37,900 nt of DNA from Methanomassiliicoccales archaeon UBA147 (GTDB lineage Archaea > Thermoplasmatota > Thermoplasmata > SG8-5). The first letter of the stretch is position 1; each line of letters starts with the position of its first letter. Below, piece after piece: positions 8,304-16,750 of this stretch. The stretch covers positions 29,112-67,011 of the forward strand of contig DAJR01000045.1 of NCBI GenBank assembly GCA_002496385.1, given 5' to 3'. Both the position numbers and the translations under genes were made by a program. The notes under the pieces are model-generated. The model did no database searches and was not told the DNA's origin. It saw nothing but the letters and a program-made list of their open reading frames with translations.

Positions 8304-8519
8304 GTAAACTACCAGCCCCTAAAGTGGCTGGCGTTTGTTGCCAGGGCTGGAAGTTTACAATCATAGGCCATGCACCTGATTTATCAAAGCCAGACAGCTT
8401 TGATTTTCTATGCAGTAGATTGAACGGTGCATGGCGGTTTTCTTTCTACTTATATTCGTGTAAATGGCCTCTCATCCCCGGCTTAAAATCCGGGGGGTTC
8501 TCGGCCTTTATCACTAAAA
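8304..8519 (+). mobile_element. Structured non-autonomous element with an IS200/IS605-like right end
   Basis: This stretch has three stem structures in a row. Bases 8304-8358 form a hairpin (GTAAACTACCAGCCC paired with GGGCTGGAAGTTTAC, one mismatch). GCCATGCACC near 8368 pairs with GGTGCATGGC near 8427, enclosing a perfect ATCAAAGC / GCTTTGAT hairpin. Bases 8467-8506 hold a CCCCGG / CCGGGG hairpin inside a GGCC...GGCC frame. The last part resembles the subterminal hairpins and omega-RNA scaffold of IS200/IS605 right ends, and it recurs at 1-24. No TnpA or TnpB coding sequence is present. It could be a mobile remnant or a stand-alone structured RNA. Confidence 0.5.
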
Positions 8520-8564
8520 TACCATGCACATAAGATTATAAATCCGCACCACCATCCTGGCCTG

Positions 8565-9143
8565 ATGGACTGGATTATTGATGGTATAATCGCAATTCTC
8601 CGTGCTCTCTGGCTGATGGTGCCGATGCTCATACCGAATTCTGCAGCAGTGCTATTCGGGGGAGGCACTCCGGTTGATTTCGGGAAGACCATGAAGGACG
8701 GCACCAGGTATCTGGGGGACGGAAAGACCTGGCGCGGGCTTGTAGGCGGGACGCTCAGCGGCATCACGCTCGGACTCATCCAGGTGGGCATCATGACCGC
8801 ATTGGACATTCCCGAGTGGACCTATGACCCATGCATCCTGTGCACCGTCCTCATCCTGTTCCTGCTGGCGTTCGGGTCGATGTTCGGGGACATGCTGGGA
8901 AGCTTCATCAAGCGCAGGATCAAGATAGCGCGGGGCGCCAAAGCGCCCATCCTGGACCAGTACGATTTTCTGATCGGGACGCTGCTGCTCGTCGTTCCGC
9001 TGCAATGGAGCTGGTTCTACGCGAACATGCTGGAAGGGATCTACATAGTCGGGTTCATCGGGCTTATAATTCTCATCCCCTTCATGCACAGAGCGATGAA
9101 CATCATAGGATTTAAGATGGGGAAGAAGGATGTTCCATGGTAG
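8565..9143 (+). CDS. carS: CDP-archaeol synthase CarS
   Basis: This 192-residue integral membrane enzyme activates digeranylgeranylglyceryl phosphate with CTP to CDP-archaeol, the branch point to archaeal polar lipids. Family features are the N-terminal PNSAAVLFGGGTPVDFGK block (about 24-41), GDGKTWRGLVGGTLSG (about 51-66), FGSMFGDMLGSFIKRR (about 104-119) and LDQYDFLIG (about 129-137), which carry the catalytic acidic residues of the CDP-alcohol-forming fold. Five hydrophobic segments are visible. Length is slightly above usual. ATG at 8565 fits the conserved N-terminus. It is followed after eight bases by pyrE, an operon pairing of a lipid and a pyrimidine gene; both relate to CTP use or supply. 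Confidence 0.9.
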   Translation: MDWIIDGIIAILRALWLMVPMLIPNSAAVLFGGGTPVDFGKTMKDGTRYLGDGKTWRGLVGGTLSGITLGLIQVGIMTALDIPEWTYDPCILCTVLILFLLAFGSMFGDMLGSFIKRRIKIARGAKAPILDQYDFLIGTLLLVVPLQWSWFYANMLEGIYIVGFIGLIILIPFMHRAMNIIGFKMGKKDVPW

Positions 9144-9151
9144 GTGTTTAA

Positions 9152-9676
9152 ATGTTAGAGGAAGAAATCGTGAAAGCCGGTGCCTTCAAGCTGGGAAATT
9201 TCACGCTGGCATCGGGCAGGAAGAGCGATTATTACGTTGACCTGAGGGCGGTCACCACCCAGCCCCACCTCCTGAGGAAGGTGGCGCTGGCGATGAAGCC
9301 TCATGTCGTCGATTGCGACAGGATAGCGGGTGTCGAGCTGGGCGCAGTCCCTATCGCAGTGGCGCTGTCCCTTGAGACCGGGATACCCTACATCATGGTC
9401 CGCAAGCAGAAGAAAGACCACGGCGCAGGTAAGCTGGTTGAGGGTGAGTTGAGACCCGGAGAGAGGGTGGTGTTCGTCGAGGACACTGTCACGACCGCGG
9501 GCAGCCTCATCAAAGCCATCCAGGCAGTCAGCGAGATGGGCGGAATCGTGAAACAGGCAATCGTAATCGTGGACAGGGAAGAAGGCGCCGAGGAGAACCT
9601 GTGCAAGATGAATGTGGAAATTGTGTCGATTGCCAGCATTGCAAGATTGAGAGAGTGCAGCAAAGATGGCGCATGA
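9152..9676 (+). CDS. pyrE: Orotate phosphoribosyltransferase
   Basis: This 174-residue cytoplasmic enzyme makes orotidine 5'-phosphate from orotate and PRPP in de novo pyrimidine synthesis. The PRPP-binding signature VVFVEDTVTTAGS is clear near residues 107-119, the flexible loop RKQKKDHGAGKLVEG lies near 86-100, and the N-terminal FTLASGRKSDYYVDLR block is typical of short archaeal PyrE. ATG at 9152 follows GGTAGGTG, a good ribosome binding site. The 3' end overlaps the start of the propeller protein by 11 bases. It lacks a fused OMP decarboxylase. Confidence 0.93.
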   Translation: MLEEEIVKAGAFKLGNFTLASGRKSDYYVDLRAVTTQPHLLRKVALAMKPHVVDCDRIAGVELGAVPIAVALSLETGIPYIMVRKQKKDHGAGKLVEGELRPGERVVFVEDTVTTAGSLIKAIQAVSEMGGIVKQAIVIVDREEGAEENLCKMNVEIVSIASIARLRECSKDGA

Positions 9677-11030
9677 ACATTTCTCAGGCATCGCCTTGGC
9701 CGCTGTATTGTTGGCAACCGTCTTTCTGCCGGTGTCGGTATCGGCCGGTGGGGGTGCGACACTTTCACAACCCATTGACCTGACAGACCCGGGCATCCCC
9801 GGCCAGCAGACCAATCCTTCGTCCATCGTGTTCAACGGGCTATTGTATGTGTTTTGGGCCAGCAACTCGGCCGAGACGCCGATAGGCAATGATTTTGACA
9901 TCACGTATGCGACATATGACGGCCATGACTGGTGCAAGAATATTGTTCTCACGCCGAATGACGCGGGGAATGACCATACGCCCCAGGCCATCATATTCCG
10001 GGGGGAAATGTACCTGTTCTGGTCCTCCAGCAATCCGAACATAACAGGCGGCACCGACGCGGACATCGTGGTGAGAGTGTTCGACGGCACAGCCTGGTCA
10101 GAGCCCGAGTCGCTCACATCAAGCATGGGCTCCCGGGGGGATTACAATCCCTGGCCTGTGGTCTTCAACAACCGCCTTTACGTGTTCTTCGAATATTTCT
10201 GGCCGGAGAGCAATTCGTACCTGATCGGCTGCACCTTCCTGGACAATGATTGGGAGCAGATGATGAGCGTGACCGGGGTCATCCAGGGCCACAACCTCAA
10301 CCCGACCGCCGCAGTGTCGGGGGAGTCGCTGGTGTTGGCATGGGAATCATACAGCGATGAGCTTGCTGGGGATACCCGCTGTTCCATCATTTCAAGAACA
10401 CTGGATTCCCACGGATGGTCCGAGGGATTCACATCCCTGTCCGGTGACGCCGGGCCGAGCAACGCCGACCCGTCCGCGGCAAGCTATGGCGGAGCAGCTT
10501 GGGTGTTCTGGTCCACCGACTCGGAGGAATTGTCGATTGGAAGCGATTCGGACATTGTCGGGCGAAGATTCATAGCTGGAAGTTGGGCCGATACAACTCT
10601 TGAAATCGCGGCGGTCCAGGATTCAGGGAATGACACGGGAGTCGCCGTCGCTGTGCATGGGGGGAATCTCATTCTTTCTTGGATATCGGGCAGCCCTGAA
10701 TACTCCGGAGGGGCCGATACCGACGTCATCATGGCTTCATTCAATGGCACGGTATGGAGCAAGCCCATCGACATTTCCAGGGCAGATGGCGAACGCAACG
10801 ATGGCGGCGGATTCACTTACAGGACTCCTGCGATGGCGAGTTATGATGACAAACTCATGATAATATGGGAAACGAATGCAAGCCCCCTGCTGACTGTGAC
10901 CGCCAACACCTGGCTGGCAATGGTCGAGTGCGATTTTTCAACTGAAAATGTCGGGAGCTATTACCTGATACTTGTTCCGATAGCCGTGGTCGTCGCGGTC
11001 GCGGCGTTCCTTCTGGTAAAGAGACGCTGA
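9666..11030 (+). CDS. Secreted, C-terminally anchored BNR-like beta-propeller protein
   Basis: This 454-residue surface protein is of unknown function. An N-terminal signal peptide (IALAAVLLATVFLPVSVSA) leads into about six repeats in which a phrase like VVFNNRLYVFFE or AVHGGNLILSW precedes a D(T/S)DI and DG-x-x-WS segment, as in sialidase-like or BNR propeller blades. No catalytic sialidase residues are evident, so binding rather than catalysis is more likely. A C-terminal membrane helix (YYLILVPIAVVVAVAAFLLV) followed by KRR anchors it, with the propeller outside. The start ATG at 9666 lies inside pyrE, so it may be translated from the same message. It converges with the caspase-like gene, the ends separated by a structured repeat. 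Confidence 0.72.
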   Translation: MAHEHFSGIALAAVLLATVFLPVSVSAGGGATLSQPIDLTDPGIPGQQTNPSSIVFNGLLYVFWASNSAETPIGNDFDITYATYDGHDWCKNIVLTPNDAGNDHTPQAIIFRGEMYLFWSSSNPNITGGTDADIVVRVFDGTAWSEPESLTSSMGSRGDYNPWPVVFNNRLYVFFEYFWPESNSYLIGCTFLDNDWEQMMSVTGVIQGHNLNPTAAVSGESLVLAWESYSDELAGDTRCSIISRTLDSHGWSEGFTSLSGDAGPSNADPSAASYGGAAWVFWSTDSEELSIGSDSDIVGRRFIAGSWADTTLEIAAVQDSGNDTGVAVAVHGGNLILSWISGSPEYSGGADTDVIMASFNGTVWSKPIDISRADGERNDGGGFTYRTPAMASYDDKLMIIWETNASPLLTVTANTWLAMVECDFSTENVGSYYLILVPIAVVVAVAAFLLVKRR

Positions 11031-11047
11031 GTATCGCTGCCTGTCTT

Positions 11048-11154
11048 GTTTGACCTACCAGCCCGGCCGCTATCGCCGAATTCAAAATTCGGCTAAGTCG
11101 CAACGAATATCGTTGCTCCAAACGCCAGCCCTTTCAGGGACTGATTGTTTACAG
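11048..11154 (-). repeat. GTAAAC...CAGCCC structured element, copy 2
   Basis: Read on the minus strand it begins CCTGTAAACAATCAGTCCC and continues GGGCTGGCGTTTG, matching the beginnings of the elements at 8304 and 37682. It contains perfect hairpins GCCGAATT / AATTCGGC (about 11076-11093) and GCAACGA / TCGTTGC (about 11099-11115), and ends in GGGCTGGTAGGTCAAAC, which is largely complementary to its beginning. The TAA stop codon of the caspase-like gene (11151-11149) is part of its first bases. It lies between two convergent genes and could act in 3'-end formation. Confidence 0.65.
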
Positions 11155-14100
11155 GTAGAACGAACCTGTGTAGCCGTCGGATATCTGCGGGGTCATCGAG
11201 TACCCGTAGTTCGTAGTAACGTAGGCCGAGGCAAGGGGTTTGGCATAGGCGAACACCGTTTCAAGGACTGTCGAGCCGGCATTACCCAGCCGGTACCCGT
11301 ACTCCCAGAAGTAGTATGTCCAGACGCCGTTGGCGATGTCGGATTGCCCGTCCCATGAATACTGGTTCGCTGCAGCCGCCATGATGTGGAGCCTTCCAGA
11401 CTGGCCGAGGGACAGGCCCCCGCTGTTGCAGCTGTCGAAGAACAGGAGCTGGTGCGTGCTCTGATAGGTGTCGAATATGGCATCCATCTCGTCATCGGTT
11501 ATCATGTCTGTGATGTAGTAGCAGTCCTCGGGGCAGATGAAGTACTTGCCGCCGCTCGTCCCGCCGTGGCCTGAATAGGTGAACGCTGTGTAATCCCCAG
11601 CGACCTCATTGGTGCCCATTGTGTTCAAGGCTGCCAGCATCGCGACCTTTGTCGCTTGGCCGTCGGTCAGCAGGTTCACTGAATATCCCGCGCCGAGGAG
11701 ATTGGCCCTGCATTCGCTGGCGTCGTTCACGCAGTAGGTCAGGTCATTCTGGTAGTCGTATTTGTTGATGCCCACGCATACGGCGTACCTGTGAATCGAA
11801 CCGGCGGTCGTCGCGAAGGACCAGGGGTTGGGCACGGGGCCGGAGGTGAGCGTGTTCCCCGCGAGGTCGCTTGCTGCCGAGACTGTGAGTGTGTAAGTGG
11901 TGCCTGCCGCGAAGCTCGTGTGCGTGAGGGTCACGCGGTCATTGGTGAAGGTAACGGTGCTCCAGGCTGCGCTCCAGCCGCCCGGATTTGGGTTGCTGGA
12001 ATACGCGAAAGTGCCTGTGTTGATACTCTCGCTGAATGTGATTATTACCGACTGGGTGACTGCAACGCCGGTTGCGCCGCTCGCCGGTGTCGTGGTGGTG
12101 ATGTAGGGCCTGATCGTGTCGGGTGCCGCTGCGGTCGTGAAGCTGAACACCCACTTGTCTTTGTTGTCCCCTTCCATTGTACCGTCCTTGTCCCCGTCCA
12201 GCGTGTTGCCGGCAAGGTCGGTTGCGGCGACCAGGATTGTAACGGTGTAAAGTGTGGAATAGGCAAGGTTGGCGGTCGGATTGAAGGTCATTATGTCGCC
12301 ACCCGCGTTCCAGGAGAATGCACCTGCCACCGAGGGATTGGTGCTGAATGCGCCCTGGGTGTTGCCCTGGTTCATCGGTTCGTTGAAGTCAACAACGACA
12401 TTCGTGGTAATGACAATGCCTGTCGCGCCGTTGGCCGGCGTGTTGGTCGTCACCTGCGGCGGTATCGTGTCTGGGACTGTTACTGTCACTGAAGCTGAAA
12501 CTGCGTTGCCCCAGTTCCCGACAGAGTCCCTGCCGCGCACCCATAAGGTGTTTGTGCCTGAGGGCCAACCGGTGGTGCTGATTGATGCAGTCACGCCTTC
12601 GGTCGGGGTGTTGAAGGTGCCGTCAGAAGCGCCCATCGCGGTTCCGCTGCCTGCTGCGGCAGCCGACGCTCCGCGTGACCATTCTGCCTGAGCCACGTTG
12701 TTGTTACCGGTGGTGACATCGGACACCGAGGCTGTGAGGGTGAGCATTGAGCCCAGCGACACCGGGTTGGGCGTCGCGGTCACGGATGAAACTATCGGGC
12801 CTGTGGCGTCGGGATTGGCCTGGGTCGTGAATGACCAGGGGTTCGGAACCGGGCCGGATGTCAATGTGTTACCGGATGTGTCCTGGGCTGCGCTGACTGT
12901 GAATGTGTACCCGGTGCTGTAAACAAAATTGGTGTGTGTGAGGGTGACCCTGTCGTTCGTGTATGTTGCGGTGCTCCAGGTTGCACTCCAACCGCCCGGG
13001 TTCGGGGTACATGAGTAGGCAAAGGTGCCTGTGTTGATGCTCTCGCTGAATGTGATTATCACGGACTGAGTTATCGCAACGCCGGTCGCAGCATTTGCTG
13101 GTGTGGTTGTGATTATGTACGGACCCGTCGTGTCCGGCTCGGCACCGGTGGTGAACGAGAACACCCATTTGTCCTTGTTGTCCGCCTCCATCACGCCGTC
13201 CTTGTCCCCGTCGAGGGTGTTGCCGGCAAGGTCAGTTGCGGCGACCAGGATTGTAACGGTGTAAAGGGTGGAATAGGCAAGGTTGGCTGTCGGGTTGAAT
13301 GTCATTATGTCGCCGCCCGCGTTCCAGGAGAATGCCCCTGCCACGGATGGGACAGTGCTGAATGCGCCCTGGGTGTTGCCCTGGTTCATCGCCTCGTTGA
13401 AGTCAACCACGATGTTGGCCGATACCAGAACTCCTGTCGCGCCGTTGGCCGGCGTGTTGCTCTCGACCTGCGGCGGTACCGTGTCGGCCCCGTTCACAGT
13501 GACCGCTGTCGAAACGGCATTGCCCCAGTTGTTCGCCGCGTCCCTGCCGCGAACCCAGAGCGTGTTTGTGCCTATTGGCCACCCAGCAGTGCTCAGGCTG
13601 GCTGTCACGCCTTCGGTGGGAGAGTTGAAATTCCCGTCCGAGGCGCTCATCGCGGTTCCGCTGCCGGCTGCGGCAGCGGATGCCCCGCGGGACCACTCTG
13701 CCGCAGCCGCGTTGCTGTTGCCGGTGGTAGCGTCGGAAACCGATGCCGTGAGTGTCAGCGTGTTCCCCTGGACTATCGGGTTTGGCGCCGCGGAGACACC
13801 GGAGACTATGGGCCCGGTGGTGTCCGGTGCTGCAAGCGTGGTGAAGCTCCACGGGTTGGGAATGGCTCCTGCCGTCAGGGCGTTTCCGGCCAGGTCATTG
13901 GCAGCCGTCACTGTGAAGGTGTGTGAAGTGCCGTAGGCGAAATTCGTGTGTGTGAGTGTGACCCGGTCATTGGTGTATGTGACAGTGCTCCAGGCTGTGC
14001 TCCATCCCCCCGGATTGGGGGCGCAGGAATAGGCGAAGGACGCAGTGTTTATGCTCTCGCTGAACGTGACGATGATGCTCTGCCCGACCGCGATCCCGGT

Positions 14101-15666
14101 TGCCGAATTCGCAGGCACGGTGGCGATTATCTGCGGGTCGGTGGTGTCCGGGATTATCGGTGTGGCACTTCTCTCGACCGCGTTGGCATCCTCGTTTCCG
14201 GCCGAGTCCTGAGCCCTCACGACGAAGTAGTATGGCTGGTCGGTGATGAGGCCGCCGACCTCTATGCTGGTCTGGTCAGTGACATAATTGGGTGAGGCAA
14301 AGTTCTGTCCGCCCGCGGTCGTGGCCATGTAGATGTTGTATGTAATCGGGTAGGATGGGTCGGTCGCGGGATTCCAGGAGAGATACACGGCCCCGTCGGT
14401 GATGGAATCAGTGGCCGAAACGAGTCCGCCGAAGGTCGGGGGCGTGACATCCCCCACATTCCAGACGCTGTCGCTCGGGACATGTATCCAGTATCCGTTC
14501 CCGGGCTGCATCGTCACTGTGGAAAGGTCCATCCTGTCCTCTATATACGGCGTCGTACTCTTGAAGACAGATATCATGTCGGCTCCGGTTCCTGACAAGG
14601 ACACCGATGCCAGTTTCGGCTCGAGCGTGGGGTATCCGACAAGATTCCAGCCCGAGTAAAGGTTAATGGCGGTGGTCGTGGGCGGGGTGCCGCTGACCTT
14701 GAGGGTTCCGTCGGTGCCAGTATTTGTGATCTTGACCCAGAGACCCATCATGTTGTTGACATTGTTGAGCTTGCACAGTTCGGGGGGAATCAGCGTGTTG
14801 TAGCCTTGCCAGGGCGTGGCTAGCAGGCCATCGTAGCCCTTCACCGACTCCCAAACTGTGTCGCCCCCGCAATCATCCAGCACGGACAGGATATTGCTGT
14901 TCGACACTACCTGGGGGAAGCTCAGGAGGTTCCATCCGAGGGACACCGGGAGGTTATATTCCAATTGCACAGCGTCATACTGGATGCGAACCCAAAGTGC
15001 ATCGACGTACACCGAGCCGCCGTCCGGACCCCCGATCTTGGCAAAAGTGATTTCCGGATGAATGTTGGCCACATCCGCCCATGTCCACACCGCTTTATCG
15101 CCGGTCACATCCAGGTACAGGGTGTGATCGGTTGCGTAATTGGCCGAATCCACGGCGGTGAGGGTGGCGCCGTAAGCGCTTAGGGAACTGTCATAATATT
15201 TCACTATCGCGCCGTCATCCGCCAGGCCGCTGGAGGACCATTCCGCGGCAATCTCGACCGAGAGGATCGCACCGCTGCCCAGGCCCCATGCCGAGCCGCT
15301 TGCCCGGGCGTAATAGAGATTTGTGGCCAAGGGGTATTTCACATCGTCCGGGGAGCCGATGACCGCAGGAACTGGCACGGCTACCTGATCAACCGCGGAA
15401 TCGGCGTACATGTCCTGCATGACGGCGGACGGAACCGGGAGAACCGGCGATTGGGCTGCAATTTCGCCCCCAACCAGGGATGCAGGCTGCTCAATCGCCG
15501 TCACCGGGAATGAATATTCGGCGGAAGAACCGGCTTCGACAATCACGGAAGTTCCGGCTTCCTGTTCTGCGGCCAGTGACATTATCGGCACCGAGCCGAC
15601 GAGCATGATTGACACCAATGCTATCGAAAATACCTGCACAAATAGGGAATCTCTCTTTGCTTCCAT
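11149..15666 (-). CDS. Giant secreted caspase-like (C14) protein with Ig-like repeats
   Basis: This 1505-residue protein starts with a signal peptide (VFSIALVSIMLVGSVPIMSLA). Then come a jelly-roll-like segment, two modules with GWNLLSFP / GWNLVGYP (about residues 244 and 338), a fibronectin III-like domain (about 410-505), and an array of Big_5 and other Ig-like domains in order A-B-C-A-B-C-A. The C-terminal 220 residues form a caspase/metacaspase fold: start YAVCVGINKY, catalytic His1367 in YSGHGG and Cys1413 in FDSCNSGG, 46 residues apart. Both dyad residues are present, so it is probably an active cysteine peptidase outside the cell. ATG at 15666 follows AGGTGG; the GTG at 15675 overlaps that site and is rejected. 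No membrane anchor or sorting signal is seen at the C-terminus. Confidence 0.85.
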   Translation of the reverse strand: MEAKRDSLFVQVFSIALVSIMLVGSVPIMSLAAEQEAGTSVIVEAGSSAEYSFPVTAIEQPASLVGGEIAAQSPVLPVPSAVMQDMYADSAVDQVAVPVPAVIGSPDDVKYPLATNLYYARASGSAWGLGSGAILSVEIAAEWSSSGLADDGAIVKYYDSSLSAYGATLTAVDSANYATDHTLYLDVTGDKAVWTWADVANIHPEITFAKIGGPDGGSVYVDALWVRIQYDAVQLEYNLPVSLGWNLLSFPQVVSNSNILSVLDDCGGDTVWESVKGYDGLLATPWQGYNTLIPPELCKLNNVNNMMGLWVKITNTGTDGTLKVSGTPPTTTAINLYSGWNLVGYPTLEPKLASVSLSGTGADMISVFKSTTPYIEDRMDLSTVTMQPGNGYWIHVPSDSVWNVGDVTPPTFGGLVSATDSITDGAVYLSWNPATDPSYPITYNIYMATTAGGQNFASPNYVTDQTSIEVGGLITDQPYYFVVRAQDSAGNEDANAVERSATPIIPDTTDPQIIATVPANSATGIAVGQSIIVTFSESINTASFAYSCAPNPGGWSTAWSTVTYTNDRVTLTHTNFAYGTSHTFTVTAANDLAGNALTAGAIPNPWSFTTLAAPDTTGPIVSGVSAAPNPIVQGNTLTLTASVSDATTGNSNAAAAEWSRGASAAAAGSGTAMSASDGNFNSPTEGVTASLSTAGWPIGTNTLWVRGRDAANNWGNAVSTAVTVNGADTVPPQVESNTPANGATGVLVSANIVVDFNEAMNQGNTQGAFSTVPSVAGAFSWNAGGDIMTFNPTANLAYSTLYTVTILVAATDLAGNTLDGDKDGVMEADNKDKWVFSFTTGAEPDTTGPYIITTTPANAATGVAITQSVIITFSESINTGTFAYSCTPNPGGWSATWSTATYTNDRVTLTHTNFVYSTGYTFTVSAAQDTSGNTLTSGPVPNPWSFTTQANPDATGPIVSSVTATPNPVSLGSMLTLTASVSDVTTGNNNVAQAEWSRGASAAAAGSGTAMGASDGTFNTPTEGVTASISTTGWPSGTNTLWVRGRDSVGNWGNAVSASVTVTVPDTIPPQVTTNTPANGATGIVITTNVVVDFNEPMNQGNTQGAFSTNPSVAGAFSWNAGGDIMTFNPTANLAYSTLYTVTILVAATDLAGNTLDGDKDGTMEGDNKDKWVFSFTTAAAPDTIRPYITTTTPASGATGVAVTQSVIITFSESINTGTFAYSSNPNPGGWSAAWSTVTFTNDRVTLTHTSFAAGTTYTLTVSAASDLAGNTLTSGPVPNPWSFATTAGSIHRYAVCVGINKYDYQNDLTYCVNDASECRANLLGAGYSVNLLTDGQATKVAMLAALNTMGTNEVAGDYTAFTYSGHGGTSGGKYFICPEDCYYITDMITDDEMDAIFDTYQSTHQLLFFDSCNSGGLSLGQSGRLHIMAAAANQYSWDGQSDIANGVWTYYFWEYGYRLGNAGSTVLETVFAYAKPLASAYVTTNYGYSMTPQISDGYTGSFYL
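11810..14150 (-). repeat. About 1-kb tandem duplication inside the caspase-like gene
   Basis: The A domains begin near 14148, 13133 and 12120, a period of about 1014 bases or 338 codons, with about 2.3 copies. Parts of the C domains (about 13200-13340 and 12180-12320) are over 90% identical in nucleotide sequence by eye, including silent positions. That points to recent duplication or ongoing gene conversion. Copy number may differ between strains or be collapsed in assemblies. Confidence 0.8.
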
Positions 15667-15796
15667 ATTAACCACCTGGATGCTATTCTTGCAATAAGCC
15701 TTTAAGTTAGTTATATAATATAAACATATCCTTTATTTCAATAATTCCAAGGAGCAAATGAATTATAATGTCTAGGATTATACACCCGCGATACAA

Positions 15797-16747
15797 ATGA
15801 AAGCCATAGTAACTGGTGGCTGCGGGTTCATCGCCAGCCACGTCACCGACAGGCTGGTAAACCTTGGGCATGAGGTCACGGTCATAGACAACATGAGCAC
15901 AGGCTTCAGGGAGAACATATGCCATCACCTGGAATCCAAATCAATAAAGTTACTGGAATTCGATCTGGGCAATCTCAAGAAAACAGAGAAAGCCCTCAAA
16001 GGCGCGGACGCGGTTTTCCATCTGGCCGCCAATGCCGATGTGCGGCACGGGCTCGAGGACAGCTTCCGGGACATTGACCGGAATCTGATTGTAACTTACA
16101 ACATCCTTGAGGCAATGCGCAAGAGCGATGTAAAAAAAATCCTGTTCTCCTCGACGGCGGCGACCTATGGCGAGCCGGACGTGTTCCCGACGCCGGAGAC
16201 CTACCACCCCCGCCAGACCTCATTCTACGGTGCATCCAAGATTGCATGCGAGGGGCTGATTGAAGCGTTCTCAGAAGCTTATGGGATGCAGGCCTGGATG
16301 TACAGGTTCGTCTCGATACAGGGAGAGCGGCACCCGCACGGTGTAACATACGATTTCGTGAAGAAGCTGAAAGCAAATCCCAAACAGCTTGAGATTCTTG
16401 GGGACGGCACTGCAAGGAAATCCTACCTGCACGTCGAGGATTGCGTGGACGGCTTCTTCCTGGGGTTCGGGAAAGCCACAGGCAGGACCAACCTATTCAA
16501 CCTTGGCCATGAGGAATACGTGAACGTGAAGAAGATGGCGGATATCGTCACAAGCGAGATGGGGCTGAAAGAAGTCAAGTACAATTTCACAGGCGGCGAG
16601 CGCGGCTGGGTCGGGGACTCTCCGCTGGTTCACCTGGACACGGGCAGGATGAGGGCGCTTGGCTGGAAGCCGAAAATAAGCATCGAGGAAACTGTCAGGC
16701 GGACTGTAAGGTGGCTTCTGGCGAATCCATATGTGTACAAGAGGTAG
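15797..16747 (+). CDS. NAD-dependent sugar-nucleotide epimerase/dehydratase
   Basis: This 316-residue extended short-chain dehydrogenase acts on a nucleotide-activated sugar. The NAD-binding motif reads GGCGFIAS (residues 7-14; the third glycine is alanine). The family LAANADVRHG block, SSTAATYGEP (118-127) and catalytic Tyr144-x3-Lys148 in YGASK are present. It resembles UDP-glucose 4-epimerase-like and GDP-heptose-modifying enzymes; the substrate cannot be read from sequence. Position at the head of the heptose operon suggests it modifies the activated heptose or makes a co-used sugar. ATG at 15797 lies about 30 bases after an AT-rich box (AATTATAATG, 15761-15770), so the transcript has a very short leader. 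The next gene starts three bases after its stop. Confidence 0.85.
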   Translation: MKAIVTGGCGFIASHVTDRLVNLGHEVTVIDNMSTGFRENICHHLESKSIKLLEFDLGNLKKTEKALKGADAVFHLAANADVRHGLEDSFRDIDRNLIVTYNILEAMRKSDVKKILFSSTAATYGEPDVFPTPETYHPRQTSFYGASKIACEGLIEAFSEAYGMQAWMYRFVSIQGERHPHGVTYDFVKKLKANPKQLEILGDGTARKSYLHVEDCVDGFFLGFGKATGRTNLFNLGHEEYVNVKKMADIVTSEMGLKEVKYNFTGGERGWVGDSPLVHLDTGRMRALGWKPKISIEETVRRTVRWLLANPYVYKR

Positions 16748-16750
16748 TCC

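Noticed and set aside
8304..8533. Small protein gene across the structured element
   Set aside because: An open frame of about 69 codons exists, but the sequence is dominated by nested inverted repeats, lacks a ribosome site and is partly repeated at the window start as non-coding DNA.
9155..10126. Long minus-strand frame opposite pyrE and the propeller gene
   Set aside because: PyrE and the propeller have clear motifs on the plus strand; the reverse frame shows none.
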